Assembly (NCBI GenBank): GCA_047967505.1
Contig: CM106541.1
From: Dipteris shenzhenensis
Taxonomy: Eukaryota > Polypodiophyta > Polypodiopsida > Gleicheniales
Direction: 5' to 3' (one strand)
Length of the DNA stretch: 64,000 bases
Shown here: positions 33,837 to 46,560 of the stretch, piece by piece
Layout: every line of letters starts with the position of its first letter
Numbering within the stretch: the first letter of the stretch is position 1
The notes under the pieces: model-generated
Seen by the model: only the letters and a program-made list of their open reading frames with translations
Told to the model about the DNA's origin: nothing
Databases searched by the model: none
Made by a program: the position numbers and the translations under genes

Positions 33837-33856
33837 ATAGGCCACAATTGCTCTAG
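33837..33856 (+). other. Degraded primer-binding site
   Basis: ATAGGCCACAATTGCTCTAGG lines up with the G1 site TGGCACCGTTGCTGGGG with several changes and one insertion, in the right position after the LTR. Weak on its own. Confidence 0.4.
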
Positions 33857-34994
33857 GTCAAGATATTGTAAGCCTGGTACTCATTTGAGCATCATCAAAT
33901 ATAGGTTGTAGTCAAGACAAGTGGCTTAGCCTACAATCCTCAGATCTATAGTCATTCCCCTCACTCATTGTTGATTCATGTACCATGGCCCCACATGTAG
34001 TATCAAACCCATGTATGTGCCTTCATCTCTAGATACTCTCTACTAGGTCTTGAAAATTTGAAACTCCTCCAACACCAAGCCAGTGTTAACAAGGATGATG
34101 GTGCCTCTGATAAGAACCAAGGTGGGTGCATTTGGGCCATTTACATCCAAGCTTGATAAAGAAGATACATCTCCATACTCCAACAAGCATTCTAGGCACA
34201 AATTTCCAAGAATATGATGGCAAATCAGACCGCCTAGTCCCAAATCCCTCCATTTGACTTCAATCTCTTGCCCCATGTAGAGGTTCTAGAGTAGAGTGGA
34301 GTTGACCAAGAGTTCTCCTTCACTAAAGATGATCTCCATAGGAAGAGATCAAGAATAAAGGGAATCTATTGAAGGAAGAGGGCACACAAGCCCTATAGAA
34401 ACTTGGACACATGGTCCAATATTTTATTCCTCCACAAGTTGATCAACATGATAGTGAGAGAGACACAAAAAATCATAGAACAATATGATACCCTATAAGT
34501 TTTCAAGAACATGCTCAATGGCAAGGTCATCGATCTCATAGAGTCGAATTGAGAAAATTGAAGGTCAAGCAAGCTATCCTCTAGGCTTGAATTAATAAAC
34601 TTAAAAGGCCAAACCACCCCACCTAACATGTCTCACTCCCATCCATTTGTCCTCTCCAGTGGATTTTGGGCTGATATGAGCAACACAAGTCTCTCTCCAA
34701 CCATTTCCTCTTGATGCAAATGCTCTATCCCTTAGCTAGAAACTTTTGCCTACAACTCTCCACATCTCTATTGATATCTTACAAGCCATTCTAGGAAGGA
34801 AGAACTTGTGTATAACATACTACCCAATAACCTAACACTTGGAGATGTAGCCCCTTGTCCACAAATGTATTTGCACCTGGCTCAAGTCATACCATTAGAT
34901 TAAGCTTGCATTTATGATTGTTCCAAGTATGAATTTGATCTTTCAATGAAAGTCAAGGCCAAGTGGTACCAAGCAACCTACAAGGTGAGCTATT
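33857..34994 (+). other. Interior after G1-type LTR, unassigned
   Basis: If the LTR at 33170-33836 is a 5' LTR, this should be its leader/gag. Plus-strand frames give fragments but no confident gag motif, and stops are frequent. The stretch ends where an inverted LTR fragment of another family begins at 34995. Confidence 0.35.
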
Positions 34995-35335
34995 ATGAAT
35001 AATTCTCTCTCTACATGTAGAACTTGTATCTAGAAGTTGCATGTGGGAGTTGCAAGTTACATGTAGAAGTTGTGTGTAGAACGTGCATGTAGGAGTTGCA
35101 TGTAGGAAGTGCATGTAGGAATCACATGTAGAACTTGCATGTAGGAATCACATGTAGAACTTGTATGTAGAACAGTGTAGAACATGCATGTAGGAATCGC
35201 ATGTAGAACTTGCATGTAGAACATGCATGTCGGATACCTAAGAGAGATAATTCCTAGTCTTATATGCAAGTACAAGCGGAGCTTTATCACTACTATACAC
35301 ACACATTCTATGCTACTTAAGTCCATGTTGACACA
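34995..35335 (-). mobile_element. Inverted L3-family LTR fragment
   Basis: Minus strand copy of the first 340 bp or so of the LTR at 41556: both start TGTCAACATGGACTTA, share AAAGCTCCGCTTGTACTTGC and GGAAT-ATCTCTCTTAGG, and then carry a run of ACATGCAAGTTCTACATGC-type short repeats ending in TACATGTAGAGAGAGAAT. Homology stops at about 34995, so the fragment is U3 only. Confidence 0.75.
35030..35230. repeat. Short tandem repeats, GCATGTAGAACTT type
   Basis: Variants of a 12-16 bp motif (GCATGTAGGAATCACATGTA, GAACTTGCATGTAG) repeated about twelve times. Part of the inverted L3 LTR fragment; the plus-strand counterpart is 41660-41785. Confidence 0.85.
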
Positions 35336-37287
35336 GGATCAACATACTCCTAGATCCATTTTATTAACCATTCTCGGGCTATGGCTTCAGGGGCTATGGC
35401 TTATTGTGATCATGAAGTTGGGATGCCATGCATGTAACCCAATGGCTATGCAACTTGTGGTGTGCCAGTCGATTCTACTGTAATGTCTTTGGACCATACA
35501 ATTTCTACTTTGTATCTAGGAAGCCTATATCCACCATTTGTGCAAACAAAGAGATGTGGCATGCTTCTAAGAAGTTGCCTCTTTGATAGAGTCTGCTTGT
35601 AGTATCAGCATTCATTCGGCCACACTAGGATTGAAACTGAGTGTAGGAAAATGGTGGTCGATGTGGTTGGGAACCTCTAGAATGTATTACAAGGTTTTGC
35701 AAAAGATAGCACTTTGTTAAAGGATGCGGTCAAAATGTTTCCTCGCATTATTGTCTCATGGTGTTCAAATGCTCGGGTGAGTGTGCCTTGGATGTTCCAT
35801 TCTACATCATAGTATGGCTCGATCATTGGCCAATTAATGGCACGATCCTTACCCAAAGTGTTAATGTTGGCCTCCCTTCTGTGCCATTGTGGAACTGCTT
35901 AGAACTTGGGATGGGTTCTGAGGCATGGAGGTGCACAAAGACATTGTTTTCACAAGATTACATCAAAGATCTTGGGGCAGCGCCAATCAGGTTAGAGATC
36001 CAAGCTTCAGTAATTTGGTGCTCATGAAGGTTGGCAAGGAAGTTGTTCACCTCAAGTTTTCCTATCAAGATATTTGTTCCAAAAATCCTTGATAGGGTTA
36101 CTCGGAAGTGGTATTACATCAAAATCATACCCATCATTGGAATTTGGCATGGGAGTGCAATTTGGATTATCTGGATCTACATATTCAAAATCAAATATTG
36201 GGTCCATGTAAATTGATGGCAGCACAAGTAGTGTCGGAGGTGATGGGAGGACATGGAGAGAATCAGGGGACATGGGGCAGTAATATGGAAGAGTGTTAGT
36301 TGTGGGAGTGGAATTAGAGGGGAGGGAGGAAAGAGCTGGGAAAAGGGTTTGAGCATCTTGGTAATCCTTGGGGGTAGGATTAGCAAGGGAATGGAAGAAG
36401 CTAGGTGTGAGAGGCTGGTAAGTTTGCGACTGTAGGGTTAGTTGAAAGTGGTGAGAGGCATGAGCAAAGACATAATTAAGGGAGTAGATATTTGGCTAAA
36501 GCTCAGGGAAGGTTAAGAGGGTGGTAGCAGCAAGCGTAAGTAAGGTTATGAGATTGGCATAGAGAGTGGTTAGATATGGCAAGTTAGATGTGAGATAGGC
36601 CCCACATTGTCATCCTCTGACAATACTTTTTTTTGGTGAGATGGGATCATCAGCTGCAAGGGTGGGATCTTGGTCATGTCCTAGAGATAATAGTGATGGA
36701 TTTTATAGCGATGATAACAAACCACCAATGACCCTGAGGGGAGTATTGTCCGTGAGGCATCCATATGCAATGAAAGCATCCATCCCGAGTGCAGTAAACC
36801 TGGCATGTGTAGACAGGTAGAAGATATTTTTTTCATCTTTAGACAAGTCTTGGAAAATTTTGTGTAGAGTTTAGCTCCCATTTGATGTTTGGATGAGCGG
36901 AGATGATTTTGAGTTGGAGTTGTTTCCATTGGATAAGCACTCGTGCTCTGAGATGATCTTCCTCTTGTAGAGCGGCCACAAGATCTTGGTACACCACCGT
37001 TGTGCATTGTAGTGGGAGTTCATTCATCCATTTTTTCCTTATAGTTATGGTAGATGGATGCATATGCATCCTTAAGATTTTTCATTTGCAAGGTGGCCTG
37101 TGCTTGTTGAGGAATGACTTCAGTGGTATTAGACCATTGGTCCAAGACTTGTGCTTGAGCAATGCTAGCCTCTATAGGGGTGGCAAGTTGGTTTTTTAAG
37201 AGTAACTAGTCTTCAAAATCTCCATCTTAGTTGTCAACAATGTCACTTTTGGAACAAATTTATTCAGGTTTTTCATAAAGAGAAGTG

Positions 37288-37289
<2 letters not shown>

Positions 37290-37330
<41 letters not shown>
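37290..37330. repeat. (CT)n microsatellite
   Basis: Continuous TC dinucleotide run of about 40 bp. Confidence 0.95.
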
Positions 37331-37332
<2 letters not shown>

Positions 37333-39372
37333 GGTGTTCCTCAATCAACATGTAACTCACTATTTTTTAATCACTAACATAGCATTGGCTAATTCATTCT
37401 CCTAGTGGGACTTATGTAGCTAAATTGTGATTAGCTATGCTTCCCTTATTTTTTACTCAAAGGAATGCATCTCAACTTGGACATTGTCCATGTTCTTTTG
37501 CATTTGTTGGATCTCTTTGTTTCACTCCTCTTTTAGATCAAACAATTAAATTTCCAATTCACATATCCTCTATTCTTCAACTATTCTCTCTCTTATACCC
37601 TTCAAAACATTTGGATTATTGTCAAAATTTGGTCTTCCATTTGTGTGCTTGCACTATTGTACTTGTGTATCAACCTTCTATGATTGGCTCATAATTGTGT
37701 AGGCCTTCCTAGTTTTTTGAAGACAATCCTATGTGGCCTTTACATTGATTTTTGATTCCAAATATCTCTCTAAATGCTTTTATCCAATGACTTAGAATCA
37801 TCAATGAGCACATTCGCTAACCCTTTGAGCATCAAGTCCTCTAAATGTACTCATATATTGTGGCAATAGCTTCTCTAAGTATATCCAAGTGTTCTACTAA
37901 TCTTAGACCACATTCACCTTGATGATGTAGTCCTACACTAGATCTCCCAAGTCCATCTTTGTGTTATACAAGTCTATCTCAACGTTGAGTATCTGGGCTT
38001 TAGTTTTCACATAAAACATCTTTCTAAGGACCTTTCAGGCTTTCACTAATGCCGAGCTGATGCCTCTGTCATCTAGGTGCTATAGTAAACTCATAACTTG
38101 ACCAAATAGTTGAGCACAATGCACATAGAAAAAATGTTGAATTCTACTTCAATAGGACACACCAAGTGGTATCATTGATTAAATGAAGTTATCAAGGATT
38201 TTTTCTCCACTTTGGCCACAACAAATCATTAGCTGTGCCTAAGCTCAAATCATGAAGCTATCAAGAAGTTTCAATCCAGTCCAATCTTGCCATAATATAC
38301 AACAATGCCTAATCTACAAGTTTAAAGTTTCTAGGACCTTCACTCCAATCTAGTCTTGCTAGAATATAGCGTATTCCTTAGGTTGCAAAGCATGAAGATT
38401 CATGAAGATCCAACATGCCTCCTCATAGGGGTTTATTGGAACCTTGAGTTTTTTCAATCAAGGTTTCCCATGATAAATTTGAGTTTTGCCCTAAGTTGCT
38501 ATTGTCATGCATCTTCTAGCATGCCACTTTTCATAGCATGTTGCTTCACTAATTCTAAAATATGGGCCTTCAACTTCTCCATGCTGATAAGTTCCCTAGT
38601 CTTCAGCAAGTTCTCCATGCTACTAAGTTCTCTTGTCTTTAGCAAATAAATATCTTTGCTAAATATTTCTATACTGTGATCAGCCTCAGAGATTCCCTTA
38701 TTCATCAACCCAACTTTATCTATCTACATAACCTTACCCTTCAAACCTACTTCTCCTAGATACAATCAATGCCATGACAATGACATTAGTCCTTCAATGA
38801 CAATGAAAATTGAATTAGTTTGGACATCACAAAGTAATTACTTCTTGATTTTTAAATCAATGAGTCAACCCTTGCTCTAACTCATCTCTGAGTTGATAGC
38901 AAGTTTCCCATCAAGATTCCAATTACAAATTCTACACTTCTTGATTGTGTTTATATTTCCTAATGGAAGTTAGTGTAGGTTTGATATCTGAGAGCATGTC
39001 CATCCCACCAAAATCCTCATCCAAGTTACAAGTTTCTTCATTTAGACTATTATTTGTGTAACATTAGGAATTCAACTTGAATGCTGATAAGCTTCCATAT
39101 CCATAATATTTCATCACCTTCCTCCCTAATGCCTATCCTCTTCATATGGGAACTCAAATGTAGGGTAATGCTCAACACCATAAGCGATAGACAATATTTT
39201 GTGTAGGAGAAACTTGAGTCAACAAAATAAGCAATAGGTGCCTTTCCATGTAAGGAACACTAAAGGTAGAAAAAATGCAAATATGGGAAGCTAGGCTTCT
39301 AGAAATTTCACATATAAATTGAAATTATTGTGGAATTCTTAGACGTTGGTAATTTGGATGCTTTAAGAAGAA

Positions 39373-39500
39373 AAGATATCAATCTTAGTAGAGAGATCAA
39401 TCTTAGAATCACCATCCCAAACACCTACAAAAGCATCAAAGATATCAATCTTAGAAGAGAGATCAATCTTAGAATCACAATCCCAAACAATCTAAAAATC
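39373..39500 (+). repeat. 64-bp tandem duplication
   Basis: AAAGATATCAATCTTAG-AGAGAGATCAATCTTAGAATCAC followed by CCCAAACA occurs at about 39373 and again at about 39437, with two or three differences. Confidence 0.85.
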
Positions 39501-40354
39501 ATGCCATGCTTGAACATTAACTTATCTTTGAAATCCTCATGGGAGTATTATATCCATACAAGGAGATTTTCTTATGCATTATAGTTTCTCAAGTTCAGAA
39601 TTTTCTCCAACTATTTTGGTTATTCTCATTAAAGTGCCTAGTTTTTTTCATTTTTGCCCAAAAGTAAGCTTATTTTGTCACCACCCTCACCTTACAAAGT
39701 GCAATTCAAGGGGTTTTGAGAAAGTTTATGTGCATCTATGGTTAGTTTGAAATAAAAGAGTGGTGAAAATATAATGTCCTAAATACATAAGGGTGTGTGA
39801 AAAACCTCATAAGATTTCAATTAGCTTGAAGTGTGCAATTTTGTAGTCTTTTGTTTCTAATAAAGAGGGTGCTCATTTCCTAAGATTGTTTGATTTTTTG
39901 TGTGCTCTAGTCCTTCTATCCTCTCTCCATTCCTCCTAGTTGTCACAAATGAGATTCTCTTTCAAAATGCATCTTTGCACTATACTTTATTCAATAGGAT
40001 TCTTACAATCTCATTATACACTAAATTGTTTGTGCTCAAACCCTAGCTGTAATGCTGTTTTACAAAATTCCAAGGAGAAACACATGCACAAAAATGTTTT
40101 CTATACAATCCAAACTATTATAATAACATGTAGTGAAATGTTTAAAGGAACTCATGATTAAGGGGAAGTAAACACTAGCTAGTGAGTCACTAAGTACATT
40201 TCTATGCACATAGAACACTTTATTATAATTATACATTGATATTTTAGTTTGTGTGTATTCATGTGCACATGCATGCATATGTCATTGCATCTATGCACAA
40301 GTGTGTGTGTTCATGCATTCATACATGTGTGCATGATGTGTCTGCGTGCTTCCA

Positions 40355-40357
40355 TGT

Positions 40358-40418
<61 letters not shown>
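40355..40418. repeat. (TG)n(AG)n compound microsatellite
   Basis: About 38 bp of TG followed directly by about 26 bp of AG. Confidence 0.95.
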
Positions 40419-41555
40419 TCATAATTTGACTTTTTGTTTTGAAGTTTTGGGAGTTTTGAGAGACATCCTCGTTTATATTCATCCCAAAAGCTATTGACAC
40501 TAGGATTTACATACAACAATAATATTGAAGATATGTATGATGATGCCATCAATTGTTGTTATAAACTTGGATTACTCAAAGACTTGATCTAAGCCCTTTT
40601 GAACATAGTGAACATGAAAGTTTAACAAATTTATGTGTGGATATTTTGATTTGGCATATAAATTTCAAAGATACAATTAAAAACTCTTGATAGGTGGATC
40701 TCTTGAGATTGCATATTTAACCTTTTGGGAAGAAGATAGGATGAAAGTATGGGTGTCCTATCTTTTGAGAAAAAGATAAGAGGAGCATATGGGTCTCCTT
40801 GATCCTTTTATTTAAAAAATAGTTTTTTAAAATTTAGCGCAAATGTGACTTTTTCATTATATTGCTTGCCCTTATTCTCTAAAATTTAAACTATAGCTTC
40901 ATCAACTAGGAAACATTTACAAAGTGTTTTACTTACATAGATTACTTCTATCTAGATGGGTCAAAATGTGAATGGGTATATTATTTTTTTGTGAAATTTT
41001 CTAAAGTTTCTACATTATTCTTGCATATGTGTATCAGGTACAAGTCATAATTTTTTAATTCTATAATAAAATACAGGAAACCTATAAGCTAATATACATA
41101 GTAAAAATCTTAATGTAGAACCTAAACATCAAACTGTTACCTTAACATGATCCTACAAAATTTTGCAAACAATATGTTGACCATGACATATGAATCTTAG
41201 ACAGCACATCACATTGTAATGTATTAACATCCATTAAATTTTACTCTATAATATGTTTATGTAAATACTCTTTGGAAGCATAAAGAGTAGGTTACATCCT
41301 GGTCAATGTATCCCATGCCTAATGAACTTATGGCAAAAAATGGTCTAATCGATTTATTGAAGCTGATCTAGTTGAATAGGCAAGGGGGATGGAGGATGGT
41401 GATCGAGATGGAGGTGACCGTGATGGGGATGCCTATCTACATCGCACTCTCTCTCACCTTGAGCCTGAACTACAAACAATATTAGTATGGGATATGAGAT
41501 TTGAAGGACAGCTCCCAGGTTGGAATAACCTACTTACTGACGACTATTGTCTTTG

Positions 41556-42593
41556 TGTCAACATGGACTTAGGTAGTATAAAATATGTGTGTAGAGTAGC
41601 GGCAAAGCTCCGCTTGTACTTGCATAAGGCTAGGAATAATCTCTCTTAGGAATCCTCAACATGCAAGTTCTACTTGCAACTACTACATGCAAGTCCTACA
41701 TGCAACATGCAACATTCGAGTTCTACATGCAACTTGCAACTCCTACATGCAACTTCTATATGCAAGTTTTACATGTAGAGAGAGAATGTCTTAAAATTCT
41801 TACACACAGAGAGAGAATCTCTCCAACTTGTATAAATACCCCATAATGGAATGAAGCCCAAACTCTTTGGGGCATTGTGTTGAGTTCTACTTTGGTATTC
41901 TAAGCAATTGTCTCAAGTGTCCATGCTTCCTTGCACTCCATGTCCAAAAGCATGTCCTAGCCTTGCAACTCCTCCTCCCCTCTCCTCCAATCGTGCAACC
42001 CATCCTCCCCCATCCTCCTCCTCCTCCCCCATCCTCCTCCTCCTCCTCCTTTCTCCTCCTCCTCCTCCTTCTCCTGCTCCCTTCTTCTCTCTCTCTCCTT
42101 TGCCCCCATGCTCTTACAGCTTCTTCCTCTCCCACTCCTATGCTCCCCCTAAACCCTTAGTTCCTCAACCCTTAACCTCCATGATCTACGAGGGAGACGA
42201 GTTCTCTACCATATACTCTACCTTGAACCTTGGATCCTCCTTCTAACCCTTGAACCTCTTTTAAACTCTAGAACCTCTCTCTAAACCTTGGAACCTCCTC
42301 CTAAACCCTGAACCTCCCTCTAACCCTTAAAATCCTCCTAAACCATTTAACCCCCAATGAAGGCGAAATCCTTCATTACTCCAACCATGATTATGCATGT
42401 CCCTTTCACACATGCATGCACTATGTTTGCTTACCACACTTAAACCTACGTCTCTCACCGGAATATCACTCGAGGTCCTAAGCTACACTTATACTGCAAA
42501 CAACAACACCGATATATTTGTAGGTGACAAAAAGGCTCAAAACCCTTCATACTAAGAATATCTTCCTACAAAAGTTGTGGGAAAGAGCCAACA
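41556..42593 (+). mobile_element. L3-family LTR, about 1.04 kb
   Basis: Starts TGTCAACATGGACTTAGG and ends GAGCCAACA just before a primer site, so it has TG...CA ends. The U3 has ACATGCAACTTCT-type short repeats (41660-41785), TATAAATA at 41831-41838, and a C-rich pyrimidine tract with CTCCTCCTCC (41965-42110) downstream. The fragment at 34995-35335 is an inverted U3 copy. No matching 3' LTR in the same orientation was found. Confidence 0.7.
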
Positions 42594-42596
42594 TTT

Positions 42597-42615
42597 CGCG
42601 CCACTGTCGAGGAGA
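42597..42615 (+). other. Ty3-type primer-binding site after L3 LTR
   Basis: CGCGCCACTGTCGAGGAGA following TTT, resembling the TGGCGCCACTGTCGGGGA form found at Ty3 elements. It lies 3 bases after the LTR end. The tRNA was not identified with certainty. Confidence 0.6.
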
Positions 42616-43250
42616 CTAGCATCTCAAGTAACGAGTAAACATATGCAAGTATGTGTAAAAAAACAAACTACTACGAACTTTCACAAGCATAACACTCAAG
42701 GGCAAGGAGAGAGAAAAAAATTTTCAACTCTAGCCAAACATATCAACCCCAAGCATCAACCTTGGGTTACTACCTTAAGAAATTTTCATTATTTCTTAAA
42801 AAGAAGCCACTTGAAAAACAAATCAAGCTAGGTAATGGACACGAATGCATAGAGCTTGCAATTTTGATCATTTCACCTGTTTATAGAGGAGCAATCCGAG
42901 CTAACTATGAAAAGTTATGGCTCGAGAAGAGTTTAGGGTTTGACCCTAACCCTACACCCATTCCTATAAAAACCCACTTCGCCCCCTCATTCTTCTTCTT
43001 TCACATCTAGCCTCCATCCTCTTCCCCATTTGGAGCCCTACGCAAGACATTCCTCCCTCTCCATCGACCACCACCCTACTCCCATCCTCACACGGTGAGT
43101 TATTTCAAGACCCTCTCACAATGATAGCCTAGCCATCCACCCACCGTCCATTCGCCCTCAACAATCATGTTACATCAAGAAATACTTGGAGAGTGTTTAG
43201 GTGACCATCTCTTCCTCCCTTTGGATTTTTGTCAAAGTTTTCATCTGTCA
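42616..43250 (+). other. Leader after L3 LTR, no gene
   Basis: Expected leader of the L3 element; no gag motif recognised before the C-rich minisatellite. Confidence 0.4.
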
Positions 43251-43254
43251 AGTT

Positions 43255-43625
43255 TCCTCCACCACCATCCACCCCTCCACCCCCCCTCTCCCCCACCCCC
43301 TCCATTCCCCCCCCCACCCCCCTCTCCACCAACCCCTTTATCCCCCCCCCCCCAAAACCACCCTCCACCACCCCTCCACCCCCCCTCTCCACCACCCCCT
43401 CCATTCCCCCCCCCCCCAAACCCCCCCCTCTCCACCACCCCCTCCATTCCCCCCTCTACCACCCCACCCCCCCACCCCCCCCCCCTCCACCACCCCCTTC
43501 ATTTCCCCCCCTCCATTGCCCCCCCTCTCCACCACCCTCTCCACCAACCCCCCTTCCCCCCCCCTCCACACACCCTGCTCCACCACCCCCACCCCCCCAT
43601 CCTCTCCACCCCCTCCATCCCCTCC
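43255..43625. repeat. C-rich minisatellite (CCACCCCCTCCATTCC type)
   Basis: About 370 bp of degenerate units of roughly 22-30 bp built from CTCCACCACCCCCTCCATTC with poly-C runs. Nearly every frame on either strand is open because of composition, which creates false Pro-rich and Gly-rich frames of up to 180 codons. The strand asymmetry (almost no G on plus) is extreme. Confidence 0.9.
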
Positions 43626-44888
43626 CCCCTTGGAGAGTTGGAGAGGATGGGAGCTGGAAAGCAGGAGAGGAGGGGAGCAGAGGGGGCACAAGGAGGTGGT
43701 GTGAGGTAGGTGGGGCACAGAAGAAGGGGCACTATTAGGTGGAGGGGGTGTAGAAGGAGGGGCATCGTGAGGTGGGTGGCTCAAGCAAGGTGAGCACGCC
43801 ACCGCTATGGCAGGTGCTCTATGCAGTAAGGGCTAAGCCCCTTACCTAGTTAGGTGTAGGGCGGCTTCCAGTCGAGGAAGCATAGAAGTCACAGAAGTCG
43901 CTCGGGTGTTGAAGTTGCCTGTTTGTTGATGGCATCGCTCGATCACCTTGCAGGCAGGCATGAGCGTAGATTGAGCCACTTATGGCTATTGACTGTCTTG
44001 TATGCTTTGCATCGACCAAATCTGAGTAGAGCTTGTTGGAGCTTTGTTGGCATCTTCGCCATAGAAGTTTGTTCATTGTGCACTATATGAAGATAGCCTA
44101 GAGGCTTTTGCTTTAGGAGTGGCTCAAGCTACATGCGCTTTCAAGGTTGTTGTCCTTGCTATAAGTGTGGTGCACAAGTCTGTTGGTTGGGTCGTGAGGC
44201 ATTGTAGCAGATGGTCAACGAAGATACAGCTATGTCTATAGGTTGCTTGGCCGATGGAGGTCCGAGTTGGAGCCACCACTACTAGTCGATTGTGGTGCTT
44301 TTGAGCAGATAGGAGGTTGAAAGCGTTGGAGAACCTGGGTGGTCATCGTAGGCCATCTTGAAGGATGGCATGAGGCTTAGACATTGTTGAAGGTGACTTG
44401 AGCGTGGAGTTGCTTGTTGTTCATAGAATGGCCTTAGCTGTGTAGTCAATGAAGTAGCTCTGGAATCCTTTCAAAGACTTGTTTCTCTTGTTGCACTAGG
44501 ATTAAGAGACTCTCTCTTTCATGTTTGGATAACCAGTCTCGACTCTCAACCCTTTCACTCCATCAAAAACAGAGATCCCTCTCAATATTTTAGAATGAGA
44601 AACACTCAACCTTTCTTTCTCTCCGTATCTCTCTCTCAACCCAAAATTTGTCAGAAATCTCTAACATGAACAAGAAGACCTCATAGAATCAACCTTAACC
44701 ATCTCTCTCACCTCAAACACATCAAGACATAAATGATCATATCTCAAGCTCCAAGAAGCAGATTCGTGAGCTTTTTAAACCGAAACGGAGATGGAGAAGA
44801 GCTCTATGAGAAGAGGTAGAGATGGAATAAAGATGCCTCAAAGAAGATGCCTTGTGCCTTGACAAAGCAAGGGCTTTATGCCTTGATG
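43626..44888. other. No gene recognised
   Basis: Non-coding by eye. The segment 44800-44880 resembles 53030-53090 in the copia-type leader (shared CTTGTGCCTTGAC-A-AGCAAGGG), so part is probably leader of a related retroelement on the minus strand. Confidence 0.45.
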
Positions 44889-45112
44889 GAAGCAAGGGTG
44901 GGAGGTGGAGATGGAGGGGGGGAGCATGACAGTAAAAGGGGGTGGTGGAGGGGATGGAGATGGTGAGTGGGAGGTGGAGGTGGAGATGGAGGGGATGGAT
45001 GACAAAAGTGATGGTGGAGGGGGAATGTTGGATGGAAAAAGTGGTGGTGAAGGGGGGAGGTTGATAGAAAAAGTGGTGGTGGTGGTGGTGGAGATGGTGG
45101 ACAGAAGGTGAA
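44889..45112. repeat. G-rich minisatellite (GGTGGAGATGG type)
   Basis: About 220 bp of GGAGGTGGAGATGGAGGGG-like units with A interruptions. Purine-rich on plus, the opposite asymmetry to 43255-43625. Confidence 0.85.
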
Positions 45113-45431
45113 GGATGGAATGGAGGTAGATGTAAAATATGGAGGCTTGATGGAACTTGGAGAGATATAAGTGGCTTGGAAAACTGAGGAGGGGGGGGTA
45201 AGATTTGCTTTTATAGGATGTGGGGGGTTTAAGGGTTACTTTTTTGTGATTAGTGTATTAATGTGCTTATTTGAGTCAACATTGTTTAGGATGTAAATCT
45301 CATCCTTTTGCACCAATGGAGTAATTTTTTCACTCCTTTGCCTTGAGGGATGTGTCTTGAATGTTTTTTTGAAGGGGTTTCTTTCTCACACATGCAAACA
45401 CATGCTTCGCTTTTGCTTCAGCTACTAACCT

Positions 45432-45448
45432 CCCTAGCAACGACACCA
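45432..45448 (-). other. Primer-binding site, tRNA-Asp type
   Basis: Minus strand TGGTGTCGTTGCTAGGG, similar to TGGCGCCGTTGCCGGG. LTR-like sequence begins at 45452 (TGTTGTC...) and is cut off by the G5 element at about 45575. Confidence 0.65.
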
Positions 45449-45699
45449 AAATGTTGTCTATTTTTCTCCCATGTCCAGGTATCAAGGGTGCTGGTCACCT
45501 ACAATCGTGTTGTTGCTCATTGTATCATAGGTGGTCACACGTGTAACATATGTCCTTGGGACATCATTCGGTGAGAGGTGTAGGTTGAAGCATGAAAAGT
45601 AGCTCTCATAAGTCAGACATAGCTAGTGGCCACTTCACCATAGAAATTATATCATAGAAAGTGTTGCAAGCAAGTCTTTAATGGCCTACACTCTTAGAT

Positions 45700-46560
45700 A
45701 TTCGGTCAAGTTTGTGAAACATTGTGATCCCCTGTCAACCAGCCAAAATCACCCACAAGGAAAACATGATGCCCCTCACTAGTACCTTAACAGACCAACC
45801 ATTTAGAAAATGCAGTATAAAATTCATTAGCCTACAGCCCATCAACAAAGGGAATAAGATCTAGATATATAAGGTCCACAGCCAAGTTCTTATATGAACC
45901 TATAATGACAAGGTTTGGAGGTCCCTTGGAGCTCGTTAGTGACCAAGGAACCCTCGAATCTCATCAATGATGACCGAAGAATGAATTTCTTACCCAACAA
46001 GTTTATAACAATTTACAAGAAATCCATGTGTTACTAGCCACAAGCAAATGGCTAAAACGAAAGCTCTAATAAGACTTACTGCATAATAATCACCTATACA
46101 ATCAAAGGAAATCACACAGGCTATCATCACAAGCTCATTGTAGTGTTGTGGGCATAGTGCACATCATATAAAGTGGCAACCAACTACAACCCCCTTCAGC
46201 TTAGCCTTCAGAGTGGAGGTAGTGCCAATGGAGTATGTAATACCTAGCCTAGGAATTGCAGTGAGGGAAGGGCTTACAAAAAATACCCTAGTCGAGTGCA
46301 CAATAGAACTTGAGAAGCTTGATAAAACAAGATTGCAAGCCACATATTGCCTTAAGGTTGAAAAGGCTAGATGCAAAATATGGTTCGACTACAAGCTTAT
46401 AAAAAAAGATCTCAACGAAGGAGACTTAGTACTCCTTTATAGCGTCTGAAACACAAAGCAAATGCTTAAATATAGGGGTGTGGGTCCCTACCATGTAGTG
46501 AAGATTACTCTACAAGGCATATGTAGTATAGCAACACTTGATGGAGTCAAAAATGGATGG
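45700..46560 (+). pseudogene. G5 integrase
   Basis: Fragments VKHCDPCQPAK (matching G3 IKRCDPCQHIQ), QPQANG..ESSNKT (the Glu region), then VPMEYVI, KIWFDYKLIKKDLNEGDLVL and LKYRGVGPYHVVKIT, which align with G3 MEYVVHLV, HKKWFDHNRKNKDLAEGDLV and LKYRGMGPYRIVEIT. At least four stops or shifts. Confidence 0.85.

Larger units (their letters stand above)
35336..41555. other. Mostly unassigned AT-rich stretch
   Basis: Minus-strand pieces at 36000-37070 give Pro/Leu-rich then acidic peptide (IYMDPIFDFEYVDPDNPNC) that looks once-coding but unrecognised. A (CT)n run lies at 37290-37330, an imperfect 64-bp tandem duplication at 39373-39500 (AAAGATATCAATCTTAG blocks), and a (TG)n(AG)n compound microsatellite at 40355-40418. 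I see no other gene. Confidence 0.45.

Noticed and set aside
35030-35230. CRISPR-like short repeats
   Set aside because: Units of 12-16 bp have no unique spacers of constant length and lie inside a plant LTR.
25000-37070. Endogenous pararetrovirus (caulimovirus) as source of the unknown coding
   Set aside because: No movement-protein, coat zinc-knuckle or pararetroviral RT motif was seen; an integrase is present in the neighbouring element, which such viruses lack.
40249-40552. Frames encoding Cys/Val, Thr/His and Leu/Ser runs
   Set aside because: Translations of the TG/AG microsatellite.
43167-43738. Overlapping Pro-rich and Gly-rich open frames up to 180 codons on both strands
   Set aside because: They come from the C-rich minisatellite; all frames are open because the sequence lacks stop-forming composition.
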